Shown here in pieces: positions 1 to 9,853 of a DNA stretch of 39,655 nt. The position numbers and the translations under genes are program-made. The stretch lies in contig JAURWD010000121.1 of the NCBI GenBank assembly GCA_030655145.1, positions 1 to 39,655 of the forward strand. The letters are read 5' to 3'. The notes under the pieces are model-generated. The model did no database searches. It was not told the origin of the DNA and worked only from the letters and a program-made list of their open reading frames with translations. The stretch's first letter is position 1. Each line of letters starts with the position of its first letter. Source of the stretch: Ferruginibacter sp. (lineage in GTDB: Bacteria > Bacteroidota > Bacteroidia > Chitinophagales > Chitinophagaceae).

Positions 1-482
1 AAGAATGATGAGAAAACCTCTAATGAGAATGGTACCGTATTTTTTCAAGCAAGTTAAATTTGGGCAAATGCAATTTCGTTCAGGGCCGGCTGATCAACTA
101 TGATTTGGTGGTGAAGCATATTGTTCAAGGAATGCGAATACAGTGCCTCATTTCGTAGGATACGGTGTGAAGAACTGCCGAATTTTTATGAACGAAAACC
201 CGGTGAACTGAGCAAACCTTTGCCCACTTAGGGTACATCGACTGCCTTTTACATTTACAGCTGCAACAATCAAAATACACGTTCATGCATTCCCGCAGCC
301 AGGTCATGCTAGATTTCCGGGGAAGGCCGGAAGTACATGGCCCTTAATTTCCCGCATCTCAATAGGAGTTATAGAAGAAAAGTTTTGTCCGGGCATCGTG
401 CACCCAGGAGCACCGTTGCATCGCCCTCTTGTACGAAATCCCGCTGCGCAGCAGATTCCTTTGTTATCCAACCTTCAGAAGA
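1..482. other. no recognisable gene at left edge
   Basis: No open frame here resembles a protein I know. Frame 1 is open from base 1 to a TAA at 55-57 and could be the last 18 codons of an upstream gene, but it is too short to judge. The other frames give only short, Cys-rich or low-complexity peptides. I see no tRNA-like or terminator-like structure. Confidence 0.5.
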
Positions 483-1058
483 TTATTTGGCCGGCACGTA
501 CTTGAGCAACACATTTCCACTGGGATAATTTTTTACAGAAACCAACTGGAGTTTCGACAATCCCGGATCTGTAGGAAACAGCTTCCGGCCGCCACCCGTA
601 AGAGCGGGGCAAAGTTGAATGTGATATTCATCTACGAGATTTTCTTTTATCAGGGCTTCTGCCAGTGAAATGCTTCCCCACATCACGAGATCTTTTCCCG
701 GCAGTTGCTTCAACTGTTTGATTGCTTCCACAGCATCGCCTTGTTTAACTTCGGCGTCGGGCCATTTACCCCAGGGTGCGGTTGTTAAGGTGTTTGAGAA
801 AATGATCTTGTGCGTAGCATTCAATTTATCTGCGATCACTTCTTTTTCCGTGGTCGCCTCCGGCCAAAATTCGACGAACAACTCATAGGTTTTCCGGCCC
901 AACAAAATGGTATCGATCGTTTTGAGAAATTCCAGCTGGTCCAGGTCGGCGTATTTATTTTCTTCTTCGCTCAGGCTGGTGAAAAAATCGAGCTGATCAT
1001 TTTTGTCTGCCACGTGTCCATCCAGCGACATCCATTCCTCCAAAATAAGTTTTCGCAT
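483..1058 (-). CDS. dihydrofolate reductase family protein (RibD C-terminal-like)
   Basis: A 191-residue protein of the DHFR/RibD C-terminal reductase family, predicted to be a cytoplasmic NAD(P)H-dependent reductase of unknown substrate. Seen in the sequence: an N-terminal strand followed by SLDGHVA (residues 11-17), the LLGRKTYE segment (52-59) typical of this family, the MWGS turn (126-129) that usually contacts the dinucleotide, and LTGGGRKLFP near 153-162. The length is normal for the stand-alone Bacteroidota members, which are often annotated YyaP/YwjB-like. ATG at 1058 gives the full N-terminal strand. It stands alone, with no cotranscribed neighbour. It is not expected to be the housekeeping folA. 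Confidence 0.88.
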   Translation of the reverse strand: MRKLILEEWMSLDGHVADKNDQLDFFTSLSEEENKYADLDQLEFLKTIDTILLGRKTYELFVEFWPEATTEKEVIADKLNATHKIIFSNTLTTAPWGKWPDAEVKQGDAVEAIKQLKQLPGKDLVMWGSISLAEALIKENLVDEYHIQLCPALTGGGRKLFPTDPGLSKLQLVSVKNYPSGNVLLKYVPAK

Positions 1059-1445
1059 AACGTATCATTTAATCGGTTAAAGCTACCAAAAGCGGGCCGC
1101 AACGGGAGGGGTCAACAGGACAAAATCTGGGTGTTTCGCGCAATGCGATCCAGGATTTTAAAAAATAAACATTGATTCGGAAATTATAAAAGCAATCCAG
1201 CAGCGGTGTTTTTTAACTAGCCAAAACGTTTTCCGTAACTCTTTGTCATCTTCTCAAACCCGGGTCAAAAACATATCACAGTTAGGGGTATCCGCACCTG
1301 CGATCCGGCCTGCCGGAAAGCACTTCATCACCCCAGTTTTAACAGGCTGCGAAAAGAATTTTAACGCATGATTTGTTTTCTTTATAATTTCCACCTCTAC
1401 AAAGATTGAATCAAAGATCTTCCACCCCTTTTCATAACTGCTGAC
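1059..1445. other. intergenic, nothing identified
   Basis: This is the divergent gap between the reductase gene (minus) and the TIR gene (plus). It must hold both promoters, but I find no clear TAnnTTTG box, no strong hairpin and no credible reading frame. Confidence 0.5.
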
Positions 1446-2999
1446 ATGACTGCAAAGCGCACGGCTCTTTCAATATTTTTTTTGTCGGTTCTCTGTGTGT
1501 TGATCATAACCTGTAAGACCCCACGAAGCATGAAATCGGCAAGTCCCGGGCGTGACATCCAGTTGGATAAAGACGGTGATGGTATAGAAGATAAGGATGA
1601 TGCCTGTCCGAATGTTAAGGGTGTGGCAGCATATAAGGGTTGCCCTGTTCCGGATAACGACGGCGACGGCATACGCGACGACCAGGACAAATGTCCTGAA
1701 GCACCAGGGAGCGCAGAGAACCAGGGCTGTCCCGAAATAGCGGCCTCCATTGGTGACATCGATTCAGTTGTATTTGCCGGGGCTGGCGGTGGAGCGATGC
1801 CTGGTCGGGCCACCCACGCCATTAATTTACCACGAACATCAGCAGCCGGACGTGATACAGCGGCAGTTCCCCAGGCTTCGATCGCTTATGGTTACAAGAA
1901 CCGGATCAGGAAGGGTACCACCATGGATATCAGGGTTACCATACAATTAAACAAGGCTGTGGCTGAGCTGGTGGCAGGTTTCAAAAAGAAACTGTACGAG
2001 AACAAACCTACTCCGGTACTCAAAAACGACAGCCTGATCATCAATAGCATCACCATCGCCGGTGATAAAGCTTTCCGTATTACGCCTAAATATGACACCA
2101 GCGTATTTCAGGTCGAAGCCCTCTCGCCCGAAACCCAATCATTAAGCGAGCTGGCACCCACCAACTGGGGCTGGCGGGTACACGCGAAAAAAGAAACGGA
2201 AGAATCGGTGATCGACCTCAGTGTTTTTTCCATCGATGAAAATGGCACAGAAGTTTTCCGCGACAATGGGAGTATGCGCATTGCGGTCATTGTAGAAACA
2301 GCACCTGCAACCATGGGGTTACTAAGTGTAACCGGTTCAGGGAAAGGCCCGAACTACCTGCTCATCTTAATTGCCCTGGCGCTTGCCGCGGCGGGTGCTT
2401 TATTCTTTTTCCTTAAGAAAAGAAAGCGCATACCGGCCAACCCGATGATATTTTTCTCCTATGCCTGGGACCAACAGGAATTGCTTATTGACCAGTTGTA
2501 TGAAAGCCTGAAGCAGGATGGGTTCAGTGTAGTGAAAGACAAGGAAGACATGCGCTACAAAGACACTATCTCAACCTTTATGACGGAAATAGGGAAGGCG
2601 AATTTTATCGTTGTTGCCATTTCAGACAAGTATTTAAAATCGCGATTCTGCATGTTCGAATTGTATGAAATTTACAGGAATGCTAAAATGGACCGCACAG
2701 AATTTACAAAACGCATCTTCCCGCTTCGCGTAGAAAATATCAATCTTTCCGACCCGGGAGTTATCAATGATTACATCAGGTATTGGGAAGCGGAAGAAGC
2801 CAGGTGGGATGAGTTGATCAAAGAAAACAGCGACAACATTACCCCTGAACAATCCAATCAATACCAGGTGATCAAGCGCATCATCACCGACCTGGGCACA
2901 ATGCTGTACATCCTTTCCGATATTAATTCCCTGGACGTGACTAAGTTGTCAGACGACAACTTCGCGGGCATCAAAAAAGCCCTCCGTCAACAATTTTAG
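1446..2999 (+). CDS. membrane-spanning TIR-domain protein with thrombospondin type 3 repeats
   Basis: A 517-residue receptor-like protein. An N-terminal hydrophobic signal ends in IITC (Cys23), a possible lipobox. Two thrombospondin type 3 calcium-binding repeats follow (about 41-59 and 70-88; [12 protein letters not shown] and [12 protein letters not shown]), each ending in a Cys. A region of about 140-290 carries a W-G-W motif (Trp241, Trp243) and looks beta-rich. One transmembrane helix (about 303-323) is followed by KKRKR, so the C-terminus should be cytoplasmic by the positive-inside rule. Residues 333-480 are a TIR domain: MIFFSYAW (334-341), and an SRFCMFEL segment (399-406) in which Glu405 sits where TIR NADases have their catalytic Glu. 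Ligand, partners and NADase activity are unknown. No defence genes lie beside it, so a signalling role is as likely as an immune one. Confidence 0.85.
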   Translation: MTAKRTALSIFFLSVLCVLIITCKTPRSMKSASPGRDIQLDKDGDGIEDKDDACPNVKGVAAYKGCPVPDNDGDGIRDDQDKCPEAPGSAENQGCPEIAASIGDIDSVVFAGAGGGAMPGRATHAINLPRTSAAGRDTAAVPQASIAYGYKNRIRKGTTMDIRVTIQLNKAVAELVAGFKKKLYENKPTPVLKNDSLIINSITIAGDKAFRITPKYDTSVFQVEALSPETQSLSELAPTNWGWRVHAKKETEESVIDLSVFSIDENGTEVFRDNGSMRIAVIVETAPATMGLLSVTGSGKGPNYLLILIALALAAAGALFFFLKKRKRIPANPMIFFSYAWDQQELLIDQLYESLKQDGFSVVKDKEDMRYKDTISTFMTEIGKANFIVVAISDKYLKSRFCMFELYEIYRNAKMDRTEFTKRIFPLRVENINLSDPGVINDYIRYWEAEEARWDELIKENSDNITPEQSNQYQVIKRIITDLGTMLYILSDINSLDVTKLSDDNFAGIKKALRQQF

Positions 3000-3196
3000 C
3001 GTTCTGTTACAGCTTCCACGATAGCAATCCAACCAAGTCAACTGCATTCAAATTAGAAAGGCCAGGATCCCCAACTCCCTACGACGCAGATCAACAAAAA
3101 ATCAAAATGCAGGTTGGCGCAGGAGCATGACCGGGGTATTTGTAATAAAATCTTTAAAGTGTATCTTGGTAAAGCTCCTATTTAAAATGCTTTGCC

Positions 3197-4072
3197 ATGA
3201 TGAACAAGTACGATTTCCAGGTAGCTCACCCGGAATATTTTAAGCAGCTGGCAGTTAAAGACCTCCTTTTCCTTAACTACATGTGCCCGCAGGTTGAAGA
3301 CGAAATAAACCGTCATACCAATTACAACGAGATCATCTATACGCTGGAGGGAAAAAAGAAACTCAATCATAAAGACCGCTCCTGGACGCTTACTGAAGAC
3401 ACGTCTGTTTTCATCAGGCACGGCGCGTATAATAAAGAAACTGTTTACCGGGCAGAATGGGAAGTGCTCGTGTTTTATTTCCGCGATGAATTTTTAGAAC
3501 GCGTTTACCAGGAATACCAGGCACAAATGCCCATTGCGGCCGATCCGCCGCCCACGGATATGTTAATTGAAATAAAAGTGAACGCTGCCACACAGGCATT
3601 TTTTTATAGCATCCTTCCCTACTTCACCCAGCAGCCCCCACCTCCTGATAATTTGTTGGAATTGAAGTTTAAGGAATTGTTGTTCGATATCCTGTCAAAC
3701 CCTTCCAATGCAAGTTTGCGTTCGTACGTAAAAAATATCAGCGGGAGCCATAAACCTTCTATCTCTGAAATAATGGAAGCTAATTTTTCCCTCAACTTAT
3801 CGCTGGCGGAATTTGCCCAAATTGCGCATCGAAGCCTGGCTTCGTTCAAACGGGAATTTTCGCTCAACTATCACACCACGCCCGGCAAATGGCTAATGGA
3901 GAAACGCTTGAATTATGCCCGTGTGTTGATCATGAACAGCCAGAAGCCTGTCAACGAAATTGCCCAGGAAAGTGGTTTCGAAAACCCCACCCATTTCAGC
4001 AGGATGTTCCGTGAAAAATTTGGTTCGGCTCCCTTGCAATATCGGCGCGGAAGCAACCTCGCCCATGCCTGA
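3197..4072 (+). CDS. AraC family transcriptional regulator
   Basis: A 291-residue regulator. The N-terminal half (about 1-170) is a cupin-like ligand-sensing region, including YNEIIYTLEGKKKL around 43-56. The C-terminal 100 residues are the double helix-turn-helix of AraC/XylS proteins. The second HTH is clear: VNEIAQESGFENPTHFSRMF followed by REKFGSAPLQYR, the classic family signature. An ATG at 3197 is followed directly by a second ATG at 3200; either could start. The FAD oxidoreductase gene begins about 200 bp downstream on the same strand and is a plausible target, but this is inferred from adjacency only. The inducer cannot be read from the sequence. Confidence 0.92.
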   Translation: MMNKYDFQVAHPEYFKQLAVKDLLFLNYMCPQVEDEINRHTNYNEIIYTLEGKKKLNHKDRSWTLTEDTSVFIRHGAYNKETVYRAEWEVLVFYFRDEFLERVYQEYQAQMPIAADPPPTDMLIEIKVNAATQAFFYSILPYFTQQPPPPDNLLELKFKELLFDILSNPSNASLRSYVKNISGSHKPSISEIMEANFSLNLSLAEFAQIAHRSLASFKREFSLNYHTTPGKWLMEKRLNYARVLIMNSQKPVNEIAQESGFENPTHFSRMFREKFGSAPLQYRRGSNLAHA

Positions 4073-4270
4073 ATCAGGCTGTACTACCGGCGTGATTTCG
4101 GATCCGATAAACCGGCCACAAGTTTTAATCTCCCCATTTTTGAATTTCCTACCTCCGCCAGCTGAACGCCACAGCAATTTTATTGAGCTTTCCAGCAACA
4201 CTGCATCTGTTCGCCCCCGCTATTTTTATTTCTCCTAGACATAAATTTTCGCCACCGTAAAACCAGTTTT

Positions 4271-5677
4271 ATGACCATCGATCTAATGAGCACCATCAGG
4301 AGTAAGGTTAAAGGAAAAGTCATTCTTCCCGGCGAAGCCGCGTATGACACTGTTCGAAAAGTGTACAATAGTATGATAGATAAAAAGCCCGCGGGAATCG
4401 TACAATGTGCAACTGTTGAAGATGTGAGTGCCTGTGTAAAATTCGCGGCAGAAAATAACCTGTTATTATCCGTACGAGGCGGAGGGCACAATGCCGGCGG
4501 GCTGGGAGTAGCTGATGATGCATTGGTGATCGATCTGTCACAAATGAAAGCGATCAACATAAGTAAGGACAATAAGACTGTCACCGTTCACGGAGGTTGC
4601 CTGTTGAAAGAAATGGATGCCGCGACGCACGAGGTGGGCATGTGTGTTCCTTGTGGGATCAACGGCAGCACTGGGGTGGGCGGCCTTACCCTCGGCGGCG
4701 GCCTTGGTCATTTAACCCGGCACCTCGGTTTATCAATTGACAATTTAATCAGTGCCGACGTGGTGCTGGCAAATGGTTCAAAAGTCCAGGCTTCAGCGCA
4801 GGAAAATCCGGAACTCTTTTGGGCACTTCGGGGTGGAGGTGGCAATTTTGGAGTGGTGACTTCTTTCACATTCCGCCTGTCTCCCGTGCACACCATCTAT
4901 GGAGGCCCCATGTTGTGGGAGTTGGAAGACTCAGCAGAAGTAATGCGCTGGTACCATGAATTTATTACCACGGCCCCGGACGACATCAACGGCTTCTTTG
5001 CCTTTTTGACGGTGCCGCCGGCGGATCCTTTTCCGCAGGAGCTGCAGTTGAAAAAAATGTGCGGAATTGTCTGGTGCTACTCCGGTGATATGGACAAAGC
5101 GGCCGAAGTATTTAAACCGATCCGCGCTTTCAAAACGCCGGCGCTCGATTTTGTTGGGCCCTTGCCGGTCCCTGCGTTGCAATCCATGTTTGATGCGCTA
5201 TACCCTCCCGGTTTATTGTTGTACTGGAAAGCGGATTTTTTTAAAACGCTGAGCGAGGAGGAGATCGATATTCACATTCATCATGGGAAAAAATTGCCGA
5301 CGATGTTGTCAACCATGCACATATACCCGGTGAATGGTGCCGCTGGCCGCGTTGGTAAAACCGACACCGCGTGGAATTCGCGGGACGCAATCTATGCCAC
5401 CGTCATCGTTGGCATTGATGAACCCGGTGGTGATAAAGACGGGATCACGCAGTGGGCAAAAGGATATTGGAGCGATTTACATCCATTCTCAATGGGTGGT
5501 GCCTACGTCAACTTTATGATGGAAGAAGGGGATGAACGGATCAAGGCCACGTATGGAGACAACTATCAAAAACTGGCGGCGGTAAAAGCGAAGTTTGATC
5601 CAAATAATTTGTTCCGGGTGAATCAAAATATTCAGCCGCAGGCAAAAACCATTGTGTCAGAACCATATCATGCGTGA
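4271..5677 (+). CDS. FAD-binding oxidoreductase, berberine-bridge (BBE) type
   Basis: A 468-residue flavoprotein of the PCMH/FAD_binding_4 family with a C-terminal BBE segment. The FAD-binding domain covers about 35-215: VRGGGHNAGG (68-77) holds His73, the usual site of the 8-alpha-histidyl flavin bond, and STGVGGLTLGGGLG follows. The Cys that makes the second flavin link in bicovalent relatives appears to be Asn at the equivalent position, so I predict a single covalent bond. The C-terminal FDPNNLFRVNQNI motif is the BBE signature that closes the flavin site. The family oxidises sugars, alcohols or alkaloid-like compounds; the substrate here is unknown. No signal peptide is seen, so it is probably cytoplasmic. 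An alternative start lies five codons in. Confidence 0.92.
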   Translation: MTIDLMSTIRSKVKGKVILPGEAAYDTVRKVYNSMIDKKPAGIVQCATVEDVSACVKFAAENNLLLSVRGGGHNAGGLGVADDALVIDLSQMKAINISKDNKTVTVHGGCLLKEMDAATHEVGMCVPCGINGSTGVGGLTLGGGLGHLTRHLGLSIDNLISADVVLANGSKVQASAQENPELFWALRGGGGNFGVVTSFTFRLSPVHTIYGGPMLWELEDSAEVMRWYHEFITTAPDDINGFFAFLTVPPADPFPQELQLKKMCGIVWCYSGDMDKAAEVFKPIRAFKTPALDFVGPLPVPALQSMFDALYPPGLLLYWKADFFKTLSEEEIDIHIHHGKKLPTMLSTMHIYPVNGAAGRVGKTDTAWNSRDAIYATVIVGIDEPGGDKDGITQWAKGYWSDLHPFSMGGAYVNFMMEEGDERIKATYGDNYQKLAAVKAKFDPNNLFRVNQNIQPQAKTIVSEPYHA

Positions 5678-5732
5678 TGTTCGATGCACAGCAGCAGTTG
5701 ATATTTGACTTGCAGTGCACTTGCCTTTAATT

Positions 5733-6248
5733 TTATAATCCGTCAATCATTGTTCCGTCCAGCCCGTTTTTAGTTCGGCTTACCCAACGTTGCGCTTGAT
5801 TGATCTCCTGCCGAAGTATCAAGTTCAACTGTGCTGCATGATGCTGCACGTGACGAAGGTTGTACAGCAACAATTCAAAGACCGAATAATTCATAGACCC
5901 TGAAACATTGATCCAGCGGCGCTGCAGATCATCCTCGCTTATTCCCGCAATCAGTACACGACATTTCTCCCGGCACTTCTGCAGGTAATCCAGCAATTCT
6001 TCTTTTGTATAAGTACGCTCCGGCAACTCATCACCAAATTCAGCATCCGTAAATGGAGATGGGGGCGCAAAAGCTGCCGGTTCAAGCGTGAGGTAATAGT
6101 CCAGGAAGAACAGCGTGTGATAGGCATTGTACCAAAATTTCCGCTCGGTAGCCCAATGATTGGGCGGGCAGGCGATGATGGCATTTTCAAGCATGTCGAT
6201 GCTGGCGCCGAATTGTGACCAAAGAGGTGCAATGATATGATTAGCCAT
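5733..6248 (-). CDS. DinB-fold protein
   Basis: A 171-residue protein of the DinB/YfiT-like four-helix bundle superfamily. His44 in the second helix and the RHVQHHAAQLN motif (132-142; His133, His136 and His137) supply the usual three-histidine metal site. The family includes damage-induced proteins and thiol-dependent transferases; the reaction of this member is unknown. There is no signal peptide, so it is probably cytoplasmic. It converges with the FAD oxidoreductase across a 55-bp gap. The ATG at 6248 is the natural start, immediately before the first helix. Confidence 0.87.
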   Translation of the reverse strand: MANHIIAPLWSQFGASIDMLENAIIACPPNHWATERKFWYNAYHTLFFLDYYLTLEPAAFAPPSPFTDAEFGDELPERTYTKEELLDYLQKCREKCRVLIAGISEDDLQRRWINVSGSMNYSVFELLLYNLRHVQHHAAQLNLILRQEINQAQRWVSRTKNGLDGTMIDGL

Positions 6249-6352
6249 TTTTTATGTTTGGTGCGGCAAGTATTTTCGCCGTTGTTCAATAATATCGGTC
6301 TCTCTTAAAAATAATCAGAAAACGTGAATTAATTTTTGGGTTATATTCGACT

Positions 6353-6706
6353 ATGCCGCGCCTGCTGAAACTTCTTTTCTCATTCCTACTGGTTACTCTC
6401 GCGTTTCCCACGACGGCTCAACAGGTTTTTAAAACGCCCTCCGGGCATAAGTATCACCTGGCCTCCTGTCGCATGGTAAAAAATGTATCGAAAGAACTTT
6501 CGCTGGACGAGGCGCTGCAGGCGGGTTTAGGTGCCTGTAAAATTTGTCAGCCGCCCGGTGCGACAACCACCATCCCGCTCGTTTCGCAGCAAGCCCGTGG
6601 TGAAAGTTCAACTGTTCGGTGTAAAGGCCAAACCAAGGCGGGCAACCAATGTAAACACATGACGAGTATTGCCAATGGTTATTGTTACCAGCACCAACCG
6701 AAGTGA
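6353..6706 (+). CDS. small exported protein with two Cys/His metal-binding modules (DUF5763-like)
   Basis: A 117-residue protein. Residues 1-22 form a signal peptide ending near TTAQQ. The first module has His32, His35, Cys39, Cys62 and Cys65 in the pattern HxxHxxxC-x22-CxxC, with the text LSLDEALQAGLGACKIC that recurs in exported nuclease-like proteins of Bacteroidota. The second is CKGQTKAGNQCKHMT...YCYQH (Cys90, Cys100, Cys111, His114), which matches my memory of DUF5763, a presumed zinc-binding domain. No catalytic residues are seen. The gene stands alone. Export is inferred from the signal peptide; function is unknown. Confidence 0.8.
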   Translation: MPRLLKLLFSFLLVTLAFPTTAQQVFKTPSGHKYHLASCRMVKNVSKELSLDEALQAGLGACKICQPPGATTTIPLVSQQARGESSTVRCKGQTKAGNQCKHMTSIANGYCYQHQPK

Positions 6707-7029
6707 AACGACCACAGTTATCTTCCTTTGGCTTTCTTTTTTTCTCCGCACATTGTAGAAATAACATCTCAGCTGAGCACAAATAACCGACGGTTATAAT
6801 TACACATAAGGGCAGTCCTCGTAAAAATGAGAATCGTTAATAAAGGATAAGATGACAACTTGCGTGTACGGTTCGCCGTTACCGGGCTGTGGGTCAAAAC
6901 ACCACCGCGGGAATTTCTTGCGTTCGTATTGCCAACTAAAGAATTCATAATTTCAAAGCCTCGCTTCATTTTCCAAAGCCAATCTAATAGCGCTAGAAAT
7001 ATTATCTTGTTCATCTTAACATTTCCCGC
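6707..7029. other. intergenic, nothing identified
   Basis: This gap separates two plus-strand genes. There is a T-rich run (about 6728-6747) but no convincing stem before it. No reading frame in it looks coding, and no TAnnTTTG box precedes 7030. Confidence 0.5.
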
Positions 7030-8637
7030 ATGAAAAACCTGTTGTTTCTTGTTACCGCCAGCATCGCATTGACTGCCTGCAACCAGGGCAATCAAAAAAG
7101 CAGTTCCGTGGCCATGCCGCTGTATGATAGCACTTACGCACCGGCAGCATTCGCCGATGCGGCGCGAGCCGACAAGATAAAAGGAAGCTTCGCTATCATT
7201 GATAGTCTCTACCGGAAATATGCCGTTGAAAATCACCTGCCGGGTATTTCATTTGGGCTCGTCGTTGACGGACAATTGGTTTATAAAAACAGCTATGGCT
7301 ATACCGATGTTGAAAAGAAAATTCCGGCCACTACTTCTTCTTTATTCCGCATCGCGTCGATGAGCAAAAGTTTCACTTGCATGGCCTTGTTGAAACTGCG
7401 GGATGAAGGCAAATTGAACCTGGATGATCCGGCCTACCTGTATATCCCCGAACTCAAAACATTAAAATACCCTACAGCAGATGCGCCTGTTATAACGATC
7501 CGTCACCTGATGAGTCACAGCGCAGGTTTTCCTGAAGACAATCCCTGGGGCGATCGCCAGTTAGCAGACACCGATAAAGATTTGCTCGATTTTATTGGTA
7601 AACAAATTTCATTTTCTAACCCGCCGGGTATCGCGTATGAGTACAGCAACCTCGGCTTTGCCTTGCAGGGTAAGATCATCACTAAGGTTGCCGGTATGCG
7701 TTACCAGGATTACATCCGTCAAAATATTCTTGAGCCGCTTGGTATGAAGACGACAACTTATGAGTTTGGTGATGTCGTGCCGGAAAAACTGGCGCATGGC
7801 TATCGTTGGTTGAATGAAAAGTGGAATGAAGAAACTTTGTTACACGACACCCGGGACGGCAGCTGGGGCGCTATGGGTTCGATGATCAGTTCGATTGATG
7901 AGTTTGCCGCTTACATGGCGTTGCATTTGTCGGCCTGGCCGCCAAATAATTCCAAAGAAACTGGTCCCATCAAAAGAAGTTCGGTCAGGGAGATGCAGCA
8001 TCCCTGGAGATGGAATGGCTTTATCAGCGATTATAAATTTCCGGATGGCAGAACCTGTGCGGTAACCTCCGCTTATTGTTATGGGCTGGGCTGGATGGTT
8101 GATTGTGACGGAAAAAAATACATTGCGCATAGCGGCGGACTGCCCGGCTTTGGCAGCCAATGGCGCATTATGCCCGACTACGGAATTGGCGTGGTTGCCT
8201 TTGCCAATCGCACCTATGCGCCCATGGGTGCCATCAACCTGCGCATACTGGATACGCTGGTAAAAATCGCGGCCCTGCAGCCGCGCCAACTGGCGCCTTC
8301 TAAATTTCTTGAGCAACGTAAAAATGAATTGGTCAATTTGTTACCGGCATGGACCAATGCGGAACAAAGCGGCCTGTTTGCAGAAAACTTTTTCCCGGAT
8401 AACCCAATCGATAGTTTGAAAAAACAAGCAACAGCGTTGTATGAGAAGGCAGGGAAGATCATCGCGGTTAAAGAATTAAAACCGGAGAATCAACTCAGGG
8501 GAAAATTTGTACTGGAAGGAGAAAAAACAGACATTGAGGTTTACTTTACTTTATCTCCTGAAAATCCGCCATTGATTCAGGAATATCATATGAAGGAGTT
8601 ACCGAAAACTCTATTAAATCAAGAAACACCGAAGTAA
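7030..8637 (+). CDS. serine hydrolase lipoprotein, class C beta-lactamase family
   Basis: A 535-residue lipoprotein (lipobox LTAC, Cys17) of the beta-lactamase/penicillin-binding-protein-like family. The catalytic motifs are present: SMSK (Ser110 nucleophile, Lys113), YSN (Tyr205-Ser206-Asn207) and HSGG (His367), which replaces the KTG box, as is common in esterase and D-peptidase relatives. The C-terminal 130 residues after the hydrolase domain form an extra region of the type seen in Bacteroidota members. It is probably a periplasmic or outer-membrane esterase or peptidase; true beta-lactamase activity is doubtful. The neighbours give no pathway clue. Confidence 0.92.
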   Translation: MKNLLFLVTASIALTACNQGNQKSSSVAMPLYDSTYAPAAFADAARADKIKGSFAIIDSLYRKYAVENHLPGISFGLVVDGQLVYKNSYGYTDVEKKIPATTSSLFRIASMSKSFTCMALLKLRDEGKLNLDDPAYLYIPELKTLKYPTADAPVITIRHLMSHSAGFPEDNPWGDRQLADTDKDLLDFIGKQISFSNPPGIAYEYSNLGFALQGKIITKVAGMRYQDYIRQNILEPLGMKTTTYEFGDVVPEKLAHGYRWLNEKWNEETLLHDTRDGSWGAMGSMISSIDEFAAYMALHLSAWPPNNSKETGPIKRSSVREMQHPWRWNGFISDYKFPDGRTCAVTSAYCYGLGWMVDCDGKKYIAHSGGLPGFGSQWRIMPDYGIGVVAFANRTYAPMGAINLRILDTLVKIAALQPRQLAPSKFLEQRKNELVNLLPAWTNAEQSGLFAENFFPDNPIDSLKKQATALYEKAGKIIAVKELKPENQLRGKFVLEGEKTDIEVYFTLSPENPPLIQEYHMKELPKTLLNQETPK

Positions 8638-8777
8638 GGTCGCTTGCATCATAATAATCGCATGCGACAATTCCTGGCGTAGCTGGTTAACCTCATTGAA
8701 ACATCAGGAAAAAATAACTGGGCCTGCAAACAGATATTCTTAAATTCATAGTTCACCTTTTTTCAAATTTTCACATC

Positions 8778-9707
8778 ATGCAAAACAGAAGAAAATTCCT
8801 GCAGCAATCTTCGGCTGCTGCGCTCGGCGGGTTGCTGTTCTCCAACCAAACAATGGCCGGTTTATTCACTGCACCTGCACAACACAAAATTGGCTTGCAG
8901 TTGTTTACATTTTTTAATTCTATTGATGGTGATGTAAGCGGCACGTTAAAGAAAATCGCGGCTATCGGGTACACAGAAATTGAATCAGCCTTTAGTAAAA
9001 AAGGCGGCTACTACGGAGTGAAACCGCTGGAGTTTTCAACCATGTTAAAGGATATGGGTATGAGTTGGAAATCGCATCACGTATTGGGAGCGCCCTTTAA
9101 ATTGCCTCCAGGTGCTAAGATGCCGGTTGGTGCAGATGGCAAGCCGCTTGTAATTCCGCCTATGAAAAATTTGCGGGATAATTACCAGGAACTGGTGGAT
9201 GAAGTTGCCAGCGCAGGCGTCGAATATTTAGTTTGTGCCAATACCCCCATCACGACCATGGATGACATAAAGTCTTCCATTGAAGTATTGAAAAAAACGG
9301 GCGATGCCTGTAAGAAAGCGGGTGTTCAGTTCGCGTACCATAACCATGATGCGGAATTTCGTGCCGTGGAGGGAAAAATACCCTACGACCTTTTTCTATC
9401 CGAAACCGACCCAACAAATGTAAAAATGGAACTGGATCTTGCCTGGGCGATCAAGGGCGGTACAGACCCCGTTACCTTGTTTAATAAACACCCGGGAAGA
9501 TTTCCTCTATGGCATGTAAAAGATTTGGATGCGAAGCATGAAACAATCCTGCCGGTAGGCAGTGGCACCATCGACTTCAAACCAATATTTGCTGCAGCGA
9601 AGGCCTCGGGCATGAAGCATTTTTTTGTAGAACATGATATGCCAGCTGATGCACTCGCCAGCGTGACATCCAGTTATGGATATTTAACGAATACACTTAA
9701 GGTTTAA
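8778..9707 (+). CDS. sugar phosphate isomerase/epimerase-like TIM barrel, Tat-exported
   Basis: A 309-residue xylose-isomerase-like TIM barrel. The N-terminus MQNRRKFLQQSSAAA has a twin-arginine motif followed by a hydrophobic stretch, so export by Tat is predicted. Metal-site residues of the family are visible: YHNHDAEF (His188, His190, Glu193), MELDLAW (Asp220), LWHVKD (His246) and FVEHD (Glu285). Bacteroidota encode many such exported barrels, usually linked to breakdown of sugars or inositol-like compounds. No sugar-utilisation genes lie beside it, so the substrate is open. A strong terminator follows the gene. Confidence 0.9.
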   Translation: MQNRRKFLQQSSAAALGGLLFSNQTMAGLFTAPAQHKIGLQLFTFFNSIDGDVSGTLKKIAAIGYTEIESAFSKKGGYYGVKPLEFSTMLKDMGMSWKSHHVLGAPFKLPPGAKMPVGADGKPLVIPPMKNLRDNYQELVDEVASAGVEYLVCANTPITTMDDIKSSIEVLKKTGDACKKAGVQFAYHNHDAEFRAVEGKIPYDLFLSETDPTNVKMELDLAWAIKGGTDPVTLFNKHPGRFPLWHVKDLDAKHETILPVGSGTIDFKPIFAAAKASGMKHFFVEHDMPADALASVTSSYGYLTNTLKV

Positions 9708-9790
9708 GAGAAATCCTTGCCTAGCGCCCGCATCCTTTTCTGCGCATCGCGGATAACGTTGGTTTGGTTTGAGCAAATAAAATTATAGAT

Positions 9791-9820
9791 CGGCCACCGC
9801 ACAAACGGTGGCCGTTTTTT
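9791..9820 (+). terminator. rho-independent terminator
   Basis: A perfect 9-bp GC-rich stem (CGGCCACCG / CGGTGGCCG) with a six-base loop is followed by six T. It ends the isomerase-like gene. On the minus strand the stem has no clean T run, so it would terminate cydB less well. Confidence 0.9.
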
Positions 9821-9853
9821 ATAAGTAAACTGGACATCCCGGACTCAGAGATG

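Noticed and set aside
4180-4584. 134-codon minus-strand frame over the start of the FAD oxidoreductase
   Set aside because: It overlaps conserved coding sequence on the other strand and has no family likeness.
7840-8316. 158-codon minus-strand frame inside the serine hydrolase gene
   Set aside because: It is antisense to a gene with clear catalytic motifs and its own product has no recognisable domain.
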